Notes: generated from the letters alone by a model not told the origin. A DNA stretch of 38,142 nucleotides from JACRLW01 sp050181465 (GCA_050181465.1 JBFXDD010000040.1:1-38142); one strand, 5' to 3'. Counted from the first letter of the stretch, positions 7,450 through 15,732 are shown. A program made the numbers and translations.

Positions 7450-8421
7450 TCACCAAGCCGACCGCAGCCACTCGAGCCACAGCTCGGGCTCGATCCCGCT
7501 GGTCTGCTTGTGCGCCTGCGCCTCGGGTGGAATACCGACCAGATCGACGAGCGCGGTCTCGGCAAGACTGCCGACCGCCGGATCGGCATCCAACAGAAGA
7601 TGCCAGAGAACCAGGCTGTCGCGCCGACGCTCGATCGATGCGATCAACTTGCCGGCGCGGTCGATGCGATCAGCGTCGTCGAGCCGCAGATCGTCGAACG
7701 CGCGCACCAGCTTGCGGACCGTCGGCTCGGCGTCATCGAAACACGGCGTTCCGAGTTCGCCCTCGCCGCGTGCGAAGCCACTCGCACCCGCCGGGATCAG
7801 CACGCGCTGACCGCGTGCCTCGAAGGCGACCTGGCCATGATCGACGCGAACACGCGCCTCGCGTGTTCGCGGATCGTACTCGAGTTCATAGGCGCAGCCG
7901 AGATCCACGCACGTCGCCGCCTTCGTCACGATCTGGAACATCCGCGGGCCGGCGATCGGGTCGATCTTCGCGCGAACCCGCCCGCTCTCGAGGAAGAGAT
8001 GGGTGCTGTCACGACCGATCACTTCGATCCACAAACTGGCTCCGGGGTCGAGCTCCACGAACCCGAGTTCACCGATCCGCAACACCTTGCCGTCGACGCC
8101 GCCGCGCACCGCATCGCCGACCGCGAGCGCGACGCCTTCACGACCGCTCTCGGTCAACGCGAAGGCCTCGCCTGCGACCTTCACCGGCGGTGCTGACGTG
8201 AGTCGGTGATAGACGTAGCCGCCACCGATCGCCATCGCGACCACCGCCGCCGCCGCGAGGACTCGAGTGCGAAGTCGCCGAGGCGAGGTTCCGCGATCAC
8301 CGCGTGGCGGTGTCGACTTCGCCGCAAACGGAGCGAGCGCTCGTTCGAAGGACGCGACCAGCGGATCCGGTTCGCGCTCCGGATCCCACAGATAATCGAT
8401 CGCAGGATCGTCGTCGATCAT
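7450..8421 (-). CDS. FecR-like membrane protein, putative anti-sigma factor
   Basis: 323 residues from the ATG at 8421, which overlaps the TGA of the ECF sigma gene (ATGA). The N-terminal 50 residues should be cytoplasmic and could contact the sigma factor, although no zinc-finger motif is present. One membrane segment lies at about 53-70 (VLAAAAVVAMAIGGGYVY). Residues about 98-215 form a FecR-type beta domain: 'VGDAVRGG', 'GELGFVELDPGASLWIE', 'LFLESGRVRAKID', 'VDLGCAYELEYD', 'RVRVDHGQVAFEARG'. The C-terminal 100 residues are mostly helical and unrecognised, with 'RRRDSLVLWHLLLDADPA'. FecR family members transmit outer-surface signals to ECF sigma factors; that role is inferred here from domain and neighbour. 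Confidence 0.8.
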   Translation of the reverse strand: MIDDDPAIDYLWDPEREPDPLVASFERALAPFAAKSTPPRGDRGTSPRRLRTRVLAAAAVVAMAIGGGYVYHRLTSAPPVKVAGEAFALTESGREGVALAVGDAVRGGVDGKVLRIGELGFVELDPGASLWIEVIGRDSTHLFLESGRVRAKIDPIAGPRMFQIVTKAATCVDLGCAYELEYDPRTREARVRVDHGQVAFEARGQRVLIPAGASGFARGEGELGTPCFDDAEPTVRKLVRAFDDLRLDDADRIDRAGKLIASIERRRDSLVLWHLLLDADPAVGSLAETALVDLVGIPPEAQAHKQTSGIEPELWLEWLRSAW

Positions 8422-8918
8422 GGCCAGCCCGCCTCCGCGACCTTGGTCCGCAACATCGCCATGCCGCGACAGAGATTGACCCGAACGGAACCTGGCGTGA
8501 GCCCGGTGCGCGCGGCGATCTCCTCGCCGCCGAGACCTTCCACCAAGCGCAGAGCCAGTGTCTCGCGGTAGGCCAGAGGCAGTTCGGCAAGGAACCCCAA
8601 GAGCCGCTGCCCGAGTTCCGAGGGCGGTTCGGCCGGCGCCGCCAATTCCTCGTTCACCTCGACCGTCTCCTTGCGGCGTCGCCGCCGCCGCAACCAGTCG
8701 CGCGCGACGTTGCGCGCGACCTGCGCGACCCAGGCGCCGATCGCCTCGGTGTCGCGCACCGATTCGATCCCGCGCTGGATCCGTAGGAAACACTCTTGCA
8801 CGACGTCGTCCGCATCCGGCCAGCCCACATGAGCGAGCGCGATGCCATGCACCACCTTGGCATGGGCTCGGTACAGCGCCTCGATCGGAGGCGGGCTCTG
8901 CCGATGCGGGGCGGACAT
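8418..8918 (-). CDS. ECF-family RNA polymerase sigma factor (second)
   Basis: 166 residues from the ATG at 8918; a GTG at 8948 would add ten residues, but the family N-terminus fits the ATG better. Region 2 is at about 12-80 ('DADDVVQECFLRIQRGI', 'AIGAWVAQVARNVARDWLRR'), then an acidic linker, then region 4 at about 103-160 ('LPLAYRETLALRLVEGLGG' and a helix-turn-helix 'RTGLTPGSVRVNLCRGMAML'). It is translationally coupled to the FecR-like gene. Repeat copy C lies 38 bp upstream of the start, where an autoregulated promoter would be expected. Confidence 0.88.
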   Translation of the reverse strand: MSAPHRQSPPPIEALYRAHAKVVHGIALAHVGWPDADDVVQECFLRIQRGIESVRDTEAIGAWVAQVARNVARDWLRRRRRRKETVEVNEELAAPAEPPSELGQRLLGFLAELPLAYRETLALRLVEGLGGEEIAARTGLTPGSVRVNLCRGMAMLRTKVAEAGWP

Positions 8919-8956
8919 GGATGCACGAAGACGACGCCGGGAGACCACCCGGTGTT

Positions 8957-9136
8957 AGCCCGAATTATTCGCGGACGCCTGCTGCAATCGCCGCAAGTCG
9001 CACCCGGCGGCGGCGCTACGTCGGCGCTCCCCTGGCAGCGTTGCTACGGCTACCCTTCGGTCGTCGACCGACTTGGCTCCTTGCCGGACTTCGACCTGCG
9101 GCCATCTCGCGACGACGTTCACGAACCATACGGGCC
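8957..9136 (-). repeat. Dispersed palindromic intergenic repeat, copy C
   Basis: About 179 bp, inverted relative to copy A. The arms read agcccgaattattcgcgg on the left and, as reverse complement of the right, ggcccgtatggttcgtgaacg. The central stem has two mismatches (agggtagc cgta gcaacgct), so this copy is degrading. It ends 9 bp after the stop codon of the esterase gene (9146) and begins 38 bp upstream of the sigma factor start. Confidence 0.88.
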
Positions 9137-9145
9137 GGCGGCGAT

Positions 9146-9946
9146 TCATCGGAAGCCGGGACGGAACAGGAACTCGATCAACTCGGGATCGGCGTAGGCG
9201 CGATCCCAGCAATTGTGAGCCACCCCGGGATACTCGGTGAGACGAAGCGGCGCGTCGGCGCGAACGGCGCGCACGGCGGCCGCGACCTTGCGCGACTCCT
9301 CCACTCTCACGGCCATGTCGGCGTCGCCGTGCACCAACCACACCGGCCGCGCGGCCAACACGGCAGCGTCCTCCGCGCGGCCCCCGCCGCACATCGCCGC
9401 CAGCGCGGCGAAGGTATCGGAATGACGAGCGCCGTACATGAGCGTCCCGAATCCGCCCATCGACAACCCGGTCAGTGTGATGCGCGAGCGATCGATGGGA
9501 AGGTTCTGCAACGCCCAGGCGAGCGCGGCGTCGATGTGCGCTTCGCCACCCGGAAGGCCGACGGCCCACGGTTGGTCGACGGCGACCCAGAGTCGATCGG
9601 CAGGACACTGCGGCAACAACACGAAGCCCGCGAACCTCGATGGGTCGCGCCCGATCGCCTTGCCCAGCCCGTGCGCAAGGTGCTCGAGTCCGTCGCCGCG
9701 TTCGCCCTTGCCGTGCAGGTAGATCACCAGCGGCAAGCCGCTTCGCGGCACCGCGAGATCAGGAACGAACAGCCCTGCGCGCCGTGGCCGCCCGTCGACT
9801 TGGAATTCGATCTCACGCATACCGGGTTCGCCAAAGGTCCTCGCCGGCGGCTGGCTTGCACATGCCGAGAATCCGAACGAGGACAGCAAGAGCAGAGCGG
9901 CCCTGAAGTGGCCGCGGAACACACTCGCACGATGGAGAGATCCCAT
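9146..9946 (-). CDS. Exported alpha/beta-hydrolase, esterase/peptidase-like (COG4099-type)
   Basis: 266 residues. The N-terminus is basic, with a hydrophobic stretch to 'GFSAC' (Cys29), probably a lipoprotein signal, although the -3 residue is Phe instead of the usual Leu. The hydrolase core follows: oxyanion region 'VIYLHGKGERGDG' (74-86), nucleophile Ser162 in 'GLSMGG', acid Asp208 or Asp210 in 'HGDADMAV', and His244 in 'GVAHNCW'. Such proteins act on esters of plant or microbial polysaccharides, or on short polyesters; the substrate cannot be told here. The start overlaps the stop of the Gfo/Idh gene (TGATG), so it is the second gene of a two-gene operon. Confidence 0.85.
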   Translation of the reverse strand: MGSLHRASVFRGHFRAALLLLSSFGFSACASQPPARTFGEPGMREIEFQVDGRPRRAGLFVPDLAVPRSGLPLVIYLHGKGERGDGLEHLAHGLGKAIGRDPSRFAGFVLLPQCPADRLWVAVDQPWAVGLPGGEAHIDAALAWALQNLPIDRSRITLTGLSMGGFGTLMYGARHSDTFAALAAMCGGGRAEDAAVLAARPVWLVHGDADMAVRVEESRKVAAAVRAVRADAPLRLTEYPGVAHNCWDRAYADPELIEFLFRPGFR

Positions 9947-11283
9947 CAGCCCTCCAGTTCGAATCCGTAGGCATAGTCATCGCGCAAGAGAGCGTTCGCC
10001 TCGCTGGAACCGGTCAGTCGCATGCCGACCGGGTCCCAGCTCAAGTTCGCGCGCGTGCGCAGCGCGACGTTGCCGAGCAGGATCGCTTCTGTGAAGGGCC
10101 CCGCGTGGGCGAACTCTGACTTCGGCGCCGGACCGCCGGCGATGGCTTCGAGCCACTCGCGGTGGATGTCGCTGCCGCGCGGCCAAGTGGGAGTCGGTGG
10201 GGTGTAGTCAGCAAAGTCCGCTTCGGGCAGCAAGCGCCACCGCTCGCCGTAGTCATCGAAGGAATACAACACGCCGCGCTCACCGATCATCGCGCTGCCG
10301 CCGATCGACAGCTTCTCCCCGGCCGGCAACCACTCGTGTGAGGGCAGCAGCCCGCCGTCGTACCAGAGCAGGTCGACGGGCGGCATCGCACCCCGCGCCG
10401 GGAACCGGAACCGCAGGCGCGAGCGTGCCGGCGCGCTGATCTCGTTGCCGCCTTCCACCGCTTCGGCCTCGATGCGCAACGGGCTGCCGAGGCGCAGTGC
10501 AAAGAACGGAAGGTTCATCAGGTGGCACGCCATGTCGCCGAGCGCACCGGTGCCGAAGTCCCAGAAGCCTCGCCACACGAAGTGCCCCATCGACTTGTGG
10601 TACGGCCGGTGTCGACGCGGACCGAGCCAAAGATCGAAGCGCAAGTCGGCGGGAATCGGATCGACCCCCACCGCGGCCGCGAAGTCCTGGGGCCACACCG
10701 GTCGGTTGGTCCAGACATGCACCTCGCGCACAGCACCGATCGCGCCGGCCTGCACCGCTTCGATCGCCGCGCGGGTGCCGTCGCGGCAGGTGCCCTGGTT
10801 ACCCATCTGGGTGACCACGCCGGCCCGAGCGGCGAGCATCGTGAGGATGCGGGCCTCCTCGACAGAGTGCGTCAGCGGCTTCTGACAGAAGACGTGCAGC
10901 CCACGCGCCATGGCGCGCGCGGCGGCAATCGCGTGCGTGTGGTCGGGCGTGCTGACCACCACCGCATCGAGTCCCTTCTCGCGATCGAGCAGTTCACGCA
11001 GATCGTGGTAGCGACGCGCCTTCGGGAACGCCTCGATCAGCCCCTTGGCTCGCTGGAAGTCGACGTCACACAAGGCGACCACTTCGTGCTCGGCCATCGC
11101 CATGCCGTCGGAATGCCCCTTGCCGCCGCACCCGATCACCGCGACGCGCACCTTGTCGAGACGTCCGCGCCGCACCGGATCGGCACCAGGCACGGAGTTC
11201 GCCACGAAGACGCCGGCACCGAGGCCGAGCGAAGAAGCCAGGAAGGAACGACGCGAAGGTCGCGCTTTGGACGGAAGCGACAT
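9946..11283 (-). CDS. Gfo/Idh/MocA-family oxidoreductase with Tat signal
   Basis: 445 residues. The N-terminus has a twin-arginine motif, SRRSFLA (Arg11-Arg12), followed by a hydrophobic stretch, so it is probably exported folded with its cofactor. The NAD(P) Rossmann fold begins 'VRVAVIGCGGKG' (45-56). The catalytic Lys is in 'QKP' (134-136), where most members have EKP. 'DFGTGALGDMACH' (242-254) matches the group common in Planctomycetes that acts on sugars or glycosides. It is the first gene of an operon with the exported hydrolase and is divergent from the FAD-oxidoreductase lipoprotein, which suggests joint use in extracytoplasmic carbohydrate breakdown (inferred). Confidence 0.92.
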   Translation of the reverse strand: MSLPSKARPSRRSFLASSLGLGAGVFVANSVPGADPVRRGRLDKVRVAVIGCGGKGHSDGMAMAEHEVVALCDVDFQRAKGLIEAFPKARRYHDLRELLDREKGLDAVVVSTPDHTHAIAAARAMARGLHVFCQKPLTHSVEEARILTMLAARAGVVTQMGNQGTCRDGTRAAIEAVQAGAIGAVREVHVWTNRPVWPQDFAAAVGVDPIPADLRFDLWLGPRRHRPYHKSMGHFVWRGFWDFGTGALGDMACHLMNLPFFALRLGSPLRIEAEAVEGGNEISAPARSRLRFRFPARGAMPPVDLLWYDGGLLPSHEWLPAGEKLSIGGSAMIGERGVLYSFDDYGERWRLLPEADFADYTPPTPTWPRGSDIHREWLEAIAGGPAPKSEFAHAGPFTEAILLGNVALRTRANLSWDPVGMRLTGSSEANALLRDDYAYGFELEG

Positions 11284-11289
11284 GCGGGC

Positions 11290-11295
11290 ATCTTA
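11290..11295 (-). promoter_or_regulatory. Candidate -10 box of the Gfo/Idh operon (leaderless-type spacing)
   Basis: TAAGAT on the minus strand, six bases before the ATG at 11283. At that distance transcription would start at or next to the start codon. No clear -35 hexamer is visible, so this is tentative. Confidence 0.35.
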
Positions 11296-11347
11296 GTGAC
11301 CGATGCCAGCCCGCTCGCTCGCTCTCTCGTCCCATCCTCCTTCGACA

Positions 11348-13447
11348 ATGGCACCGCGTCGGCGATGGCCGCACCCGCTCCTCGCGATCGGGGTCGCCAT
11401 GCTCTGCGCGTGCCGGGGCGCTCCGAGAATCGACGACCCCAGCGTCGCCGACCTCGTGGTCTACGGCGGGACGGCGGCCGGCGTGATCGCAGCCATTACG
11501 GCGGCAGATGCCGGCCTGCGCGCGGTGCTCCTCGAGCCGACCGAACGCATCGGGGGAATGAGCACGTGCGGGCTGGGCGCGACCGACGTCGGCAACAAGG
11601 CGGTGATCGGCGGCCGTGCCCGCGAGTTCTATCGGCGGCTCCGCGCGCACTACGCCGACGACGCGAACTGGGTCGCCGAGACGCGCGAACAGTTCCGCGG
11701 CCGCGGACACGATGCGAACGCGGATGCGGCGTGGACCTTCGAGCCCAAGGTGGCACTCGCGGTGCTGCAGTCGATGCTCGCCGAGACGACCGTCGAAGTC
11801 GTGCTCAGAGCCCGCATCGCCAGGAACGGCGCCGGCGTCAGCCGCTCCGGTTCTCGCATCGAGTCGCTGCGCACGACCGACGGTCGGCTCTATCGCGGCA
11901 GGATCTTCCTCGACGCCAGCTACGAGGGAGATCTGCTCGCCGAGGCCGGTGTACGCCATCGCGTCGGTCGGGAGAGCAACGCCGAATACGGCGAGACCTT
12001 GAACGGGGTACAGGTCTCGAACGCGACCAAGCACCAGTTCACGCACGACGTCGATCCGTACCGGATCCCCGGTCGGAAGGACTCGGGTCTGCTGCCGCAC
12101 ATCGACGAGGCACCGGTCGCCGCCGACGGCAGCGCCGATCATCGCGTGCAGGCCTATTGCTTGCGGCTCTGTACTACCGACGTCCCGGACAATCGATTGC
12201 CCTGGCCGAAGCCCGCCAACTACGACGAAGCCGAGTTCGAGTTGCTGCTGCGCAACTTCGAGGCGGGAGATCACCGCGTGCCGTGGCATCCGGTGTGGAT
12301 GCCCAATCGCAAGACCGACACCAACAACAACTTCGCGTTCTCAACCGACGCCATCGGCCTGAACTATCGCTGGCCGGATGCCGATTGGCCGGAGCGTGAT
12401 GCGTTGTTCGCCAGGCACCTGCACTACACGCAGGGGCTTCTATGGACACTCGCGAATCACCCTCGCGTCCCCGCCGAGGTTCGCGCCGAGTTCCAACGCT
12501 TCGGGTTGGCCCGCGACGAGTTCGTGGAATCCGGCAACTGGCCGCCGCAAGTCTACGTGCGCGAAGCTCGCCGGATGGTCGGCGACCTCGTCATCAGCGA
12601 ACGCCACTGTAGAGGATTGCTGCCGATCGAGGATCCGGTCGGCATGGGCAGCTACGGCATGGACTCCCATAACGTGCAACGTCATCTCGACGCGGCCGGG
12701 CGTGTGCGCAACGAGGGTGACATCCAGGTTCACGGCTTCGCGCCGTACGGCATCTCGCTTCGCGCGATCCTGCCCAAGCGCGATGAGTGCAGCAATCTCG
12801 TGGTGCCGGTCTGCGTATCGGCGACGCACATCGCATTCGGTTCGATTCGCATGGAGCCGGTGTTCATGGTGCTCGCCGAGTCGGCGGCGATCCTCGCGAA
12901 GCTGGCGCTGCGAGGAGAACGCGAATTGCACGACGTGCCCTACCCCGAGTTGCGTGCGGAACTGCTCGCCGCGAACCAGGTGCTGCAGCACGAAGAGCGC
13001 GTCACCGTACCGCAGGGACTGGACCCGCGGCGGCTGAACGGTGTCGTTGTCGACGATGTCGCGGCCTTCGCCGAAGGCGGCTGGTCGAACAGCACTTCGG
13101 TTCAGCCCTACGTCGGTCGCGGCTACTTGCACGACGGCGATCAGGGCAAGGGCGACGGCTTCGTTCGCTTCGATCTGCGAGCGCCGAGCGCCGGCAACTG
13201 GTCGATCCAACTGGCCTGGCAGCCGCATGCGAATCGCGCACGCGCGGTTCCGATCGAGTGGCGCACGGCGACGTCTACCGACACGATCGCGCTCGACCAA
13301 ACCAAAGCTCCGGCACTCGAAGGACTGTGGCAGGAGCTCAGCACGGTGGAACTCGCCGCGGGCGATCTCGTCACCGTCACGGTGCGCAACGCGGGCACCA
13401 CCGGTCACGTGGTCGTCGACGCGGCGCGCTTGCTGCCCGTGCGCTGA
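11348..13447 (+). CDS. FAD-dependent oxidoreductase lipoprotein with golvesin/xanthan-lyase-like C-terminal domain
   Basis: 699 residues from the ATG at 11348, preferred over the upstream ATG at 11303 because it gives a normal lipoprotein signal ending LCAC (Cys22). Residues 35-65 form the FAD-binding Rossmann fold, 'DLVVYGGTAAGVIAA' then 'LLEPTERIGGMSTCGLG', as in the FAD_oxidored family. Further family signatures are 'FLDASYEGDLLAEAG', 'GSYGMDSHNVQRHLDA' and 'VCVSATHIAFGSIRMEPV'. Residues about 555-699 ('FAEGGWSNSTSVQPYVGRG', 'GDGFVRFDL') match the beta-sandwich attached to xanthan lyases and golvesins, which probably binds glycans. The role is inferred as surface oxidation of a sugar or glycan. 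It is divergent from the Gfo/Idh-hydrolase operon. Confidence 0.88.
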   Translation: MAPRRRWPHPLLAIGVAMLCACRGAPRIDDPSVADLVVYGGTAAGVIAAITAADAGLRAVLLEPTERIGGMSTCGLGATDVGNKAVIGGRAREFYRRLRAHYADDANWVAETREQFRGRGHDANADAAWTFEPKVALAVLQSMLAETTVEVVLRARIARNGAGVSRSGSRIESLRTTDGRLYRGRIFLDASYEGDLLAEAGVRHRVGRESNAEYGETLNGVQVSNATKHQFTHDVDPYRIPGRKDSGLLPHIDEAPVAADGSADHRVQAYCLRLCTTDVPDNRLPWPKPANYDEAEFELLLRNFEAGDHRVPWHPVWMPNRKTDTNNNFAFSTDAIGLNYRWPDADWPERDALFARHLHYTQGLLWTLANHPRVPAEVRAEFQRFGLARDEFVESGNWPPQVYVREARRMVGDLVISERHCRGLLPIEDPVGMGSYGMDSHNVQRHLDAAGRVRNEGDIQVHGFAPYGISLRAILPKRDECSNLVVPVCVSATHIAFGSIRMEPVFMVLAESAAILAKLALRGERELHDVPYPELRAELLAANQVLQHEERVTVPQGLDPRRLNGVVVDDVAAFAEGGWSNSTSVQPYVGRGYLHDGDQGKGDGFVRFDLRAPSAGNWSIQLAWQPHANRARAVPIEWRTATSTDTIALDQTKAPALEGLWQELSTVELAAGDLVTVTVRNAGTTGHVVVDAARLLPVR

Positions 13448-13456
13448 CCACGCACC

Positions 13457-14062
13457 TCATTCCCAATCGTCGTCGTCATCGTCGCGCGGCCGGCGGGAAC
13501 GACGGCCCTCGTCGCGCATCCCTTCGTCGCGCCAACTGCTGCGTCGTCCCTGATCTCGACCGCCGCGTCCCCCGCCGTCACGATCGCGACCACCACGAGC
13601 ACCGCCGCGATCGTTGTCGAATCGACGGCCAGCGCCACCGCCGCCACCCCCGCCGCCGCCGCCACCACCGGCACTGCGCGGCGGCCCGCGGAACTCGCCC
13701 GGACTTCGCGGCGGCGGTCGATCGGAATCGCGACGTTCCGTCCGCTCGCGAGGCGGACCGCTTCGCTCGGGACGATCGCCACCTGGTCCACCACGCGACG
13801 GCCCACGCTCGGGCCGTTCGGTGGCGAGACTCACGCGCATGGCGCGTCCCTCGAAGTCCGAGCCGTCGAGTTGATCGATGGCGGCCTGAGCTTGCGCTTC
13901 ATCCGCCATGTCGACGAACGCGAAGCCCCGGGGTCGACCCGTCTCGCGATCCATCATGATCCGGACAGCTTCGACGACGCGGTCGTCGGCAGCGAAACGT
14001 TCGCGAAGCGAATCCTCGGTCGCCGCGAAACTCAGATTCCCTACGAACAGACGGATTCCCAT
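13457..14062 (-). CDS. RRM-domain RNA-binding protein with glycine/arginine-rich tail
   Basis: 201 residues from the ATG at 14062. Residues 3-82 are one RNA recognition motif: RNP2 LFVGNL (5-10) and RNP1 RGFAFVDM (45-52). The rest is disordered: Arg/Pro/Gly-rich, with RGG-like repeats, a run of twelve glycines, and an acidic end (six Asp, then WE). Such single-RRM proteins are common in cyanobacteria and planctomycetes and are often cold- or stress-induced RNA chaperones. The start is chosen because RRM proteins of this type begin within a few residues of RNP2. It is convergent with the FAD-oxidoreductase gene (9 bp between stops). The 163 bp upstream (14063-14225) holds no motif I can name and should contain its promoter. 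Confidence 0.9.
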   Translation of the reverse strand: MGIRLFVGNLSFAATEDSLRERFAADDRVVEAVRIMMDRETGRPRGFAFVDMADEAQAQAAIDQLDGSDFEGRAMRVSLATERPERGPSRGGPGGDRPERSGPPRERTERRDSDRPPPRSPGEFRGPPRSAGGGGGGGGGGGGAGRRFDNDRGGARGGRDRDGGGRGGRDQGRRSSWRDEGMRDEGRRSRRPRDDDDDDWE

Positions 14063-14225
14063 GACGGGATGCGATTGCGAGTTAGGAGCGCTTCGGGTCA
14101 GCGGTCGGCGCGACCCGCTTCTGCCGGGTGACGACCAGGACCGGGAGTACGCCAAAACCGCGGCATTCGCGCAAGGGGGTGCCGACGAATCGGGCCGATC
14201 CACCGCGGCCGGATGCCTATCGCTC

Positions 14226-14404
14226 GCCCGGGTGATTCGGGAACGCCTGCTGCGATCGCCGCAGATCGCGACCGGCGGCGTCGATCCGTCGGCTCCTCCC
14301 TGGCAGCGTAGCTACGGCTACGCTCCGGTCGTCGCCGAACGCAGCTCCTTGCCGGGCATCGACCTGCGGCGATCTCGCGACGACGTTCACGAACGATCCG
14401 GGCT
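14226..14404 (-). repeat. Dispersed palindromic intergenic repeat, copy D
   Basis: 179 bp, inverted relative to copy A. The central stem is perfect (agcgtagc, loop cgta or its complement, gctacgct). The arm tips have drifted (gcccgggtgattcgggaac against agcccggatcgttcgtgaac), but the inner arms are intact. It ends 3 bp after the stop codon of mnmE, the closest approach of any copy to a gene, so it would form the 3' end of the mnmE transcript. Confidence 0.9.
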
Positions 14405-14407
14405 CGC

Positions 14408-15700
14408 TCACTTCCCGAGACAGAAGCTCCCGAAGATTCGGTCGAGCACAGCATCGCCGACCGCCTTGCCGTCGATCTCGCCCAGCGCCTCGATGGCCGC
14501 ACCCAGCTCCAGCGCGGCGAGTTCCGTGTGCTCGGACGAGAGCGGTCCGATCGCACCGACCACGGCAGCCTGTGCACGTTCGAGGATCCCCGCGATCCTC
14601 GCTCCATGTCCGCCACCCGGCCGAGCGCGCCCCGAAAACCACGCGAGGAGGCGATCGATGCCGCGACCCGAGAGCGAGTCCACGGCGAAGAGCGGGATCT
14701 CGCGCATCGATGCCAGCGCCATCGCCGCGGCGGCAGGCGGAGCCAAGTCCGCGTGGCTGGAGACGATGGCGCAGAGCGGCGGCAGGTGATCGCTCGACGG
14801 CAGTCGTGGAACTCGCGGATCGACCACCAACAAGGTCGCACCGACGCCCTTGCTGAGTTCGTCGCGCAGCGCCAGGGCCCGCGCGTCGTCGCCGCTCGCG
14901 GCTTCGAGTTCGCCCGGCGTGTCCAACAGTCGCAGACCGTCACCCAATTCGACTTCGAGAACGTCGCGGGTGGTACCAGCAATGTCGGCGACCAGCACAC
15001 GTTCGCATCCCGCGAGTGCATTCACGAGGGCCGACTTCCCCGCATTCGCGTAGCCGAACACCAGCACATCGCCGAGCGTTTGGCGCACCTGAAATTGACC
15101 TCGCAACTCGGCGAGGGTCCGTTGCGCAGCCGCGAGGATCGCGTGGACCTCCGCGGTCGGCACCGCACCGGTCTCGCTGGCTTCGAAGTCGAGACCAGCT
15201 TCGAGTAGCGCGCGGGCGTCGAGTATCCGCGCGCGCAGTTGGTCGATGCGTGCACCGAGTTCCCCGCGCAGGAGCGCGAGAGCGGTGCGATGTTCGTCGG
15301 CGCCCGATGCCGCGATCAGCATCGCGATTGCCTCCGCTCTCGCGAGATCGAGCTTGCCGTTGTCGAACGCGCGACGGCTGAACTCGCCGGGATGGGCGAG
15401 CCGCACCTTTGCACCCAGGGCCTGTCCGACCAGCTCCAACAACAGTGGCGAGCCCGGCAGGTGCAGTTCGACCACGTCCTCTCCGGTGAAGGAACGTGGC
15501 CCCGGCATCGTGAGGACGAGCACTGCGACCGGGAAGCCGAGCACGTCGATGACCGCATCGAAGGCTCGGCGTTCGCGTTCGATCGGCGCACCCAGCCGGG
15601 CGCCGACCGCGGCAAACGCCGCGGGACCACTGATCCGCAAGATCCCGCGCGCGGCCGGCCCCGGAGGACTCGCCACCGCCCAGATCGTGTCACCGAGCAT
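14408..15700 (-). CDS. mnmE: tRNA uridine-5-carboxymethylaminomethyl modification GTPase
   Basis: 430 residues, slightly short for the family (about 450). With MnmG it modifies the wobble uridine (U34) of several tRNAs. The N-terminal formyl-THF-binding domain starts 'DTIWAVASPPGPAARGILRISG'. The helical domain carries 'HPGEFSRRAFDNGKLDLARAEA'. The inserted G domain has P-loop GYANAGKS (216-223), AGTTRD (241-246) and DTPGE (260-264). The G4 motif NKxD is replaced by 'SSHAD' (314-318), which is unusual. The C-terminal CLGK (Cys427) matches the catalytic CIGK of the family. It is the last gene of the metallophosphoesterase-yidC-mnmE run; no mnmG is seen here. Confidence 0.94.
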   Translation of the reverse strand: MLGDTIWAVASPPGPAARGILRISGPAAFAAVGARLGAPIERERRAFDAVIDVLGFPVAVLVLTMPGPRSFTGEDVVELHLPGSPLLLELVGQALGAKVRLAHPGEFSRRAFDNGKLDLARAEAIAMLIAASGADEHRTALALLRGELGARIDQLRARILDARALLEAGLDFEASETGAVPTAEVHAILAAAQRTLAELRGQFQVRQTLGDVLVFGYANAGKSALVNALAGCERVLVADIAGTTRDVLEVELGDGLRLLDTPGELEAASGDDARALALRDELSKGVGATLLVVDPRVPRLPSSDHLPPLCAIVSSHADLAPPAAAAMALASMREIPLFAVDSLSGRGIDRLLAWFSGRARPGGGHGARIAGILERAQAAVVGAIGPLSSEHTELAALELGAAIEALGEIDGKAVGDAVLDRIFGSFCLGK

Positions 15701-15732
15701 CGCGCTTGCGTGCGGCAGTCACCGCGACGTCC

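Noticed and set aside
8919..8948. GTG start at 8948 for the second sigma factor
   Set aside because: The ATG at 8918 matches the usual start of region 2 better; the extension is basic and unconserved in pattern.
11303..11347. Start of the FAD oxidoreductase at 11303
   Set aside because: The ATG at 11348 opens a normal lipoprotein signal, and the extra fifteen residues would disturb it.
10522..12399. Long plus-strand frame of 625 codons across the Gfo/Idh and FAD genes
   Set aside because: It is an Arg/Ala/Gly-rich shadow frame antisense to the Gfo/Idh gene and out of frame with the FAD gene, both of which have clear family motifs.
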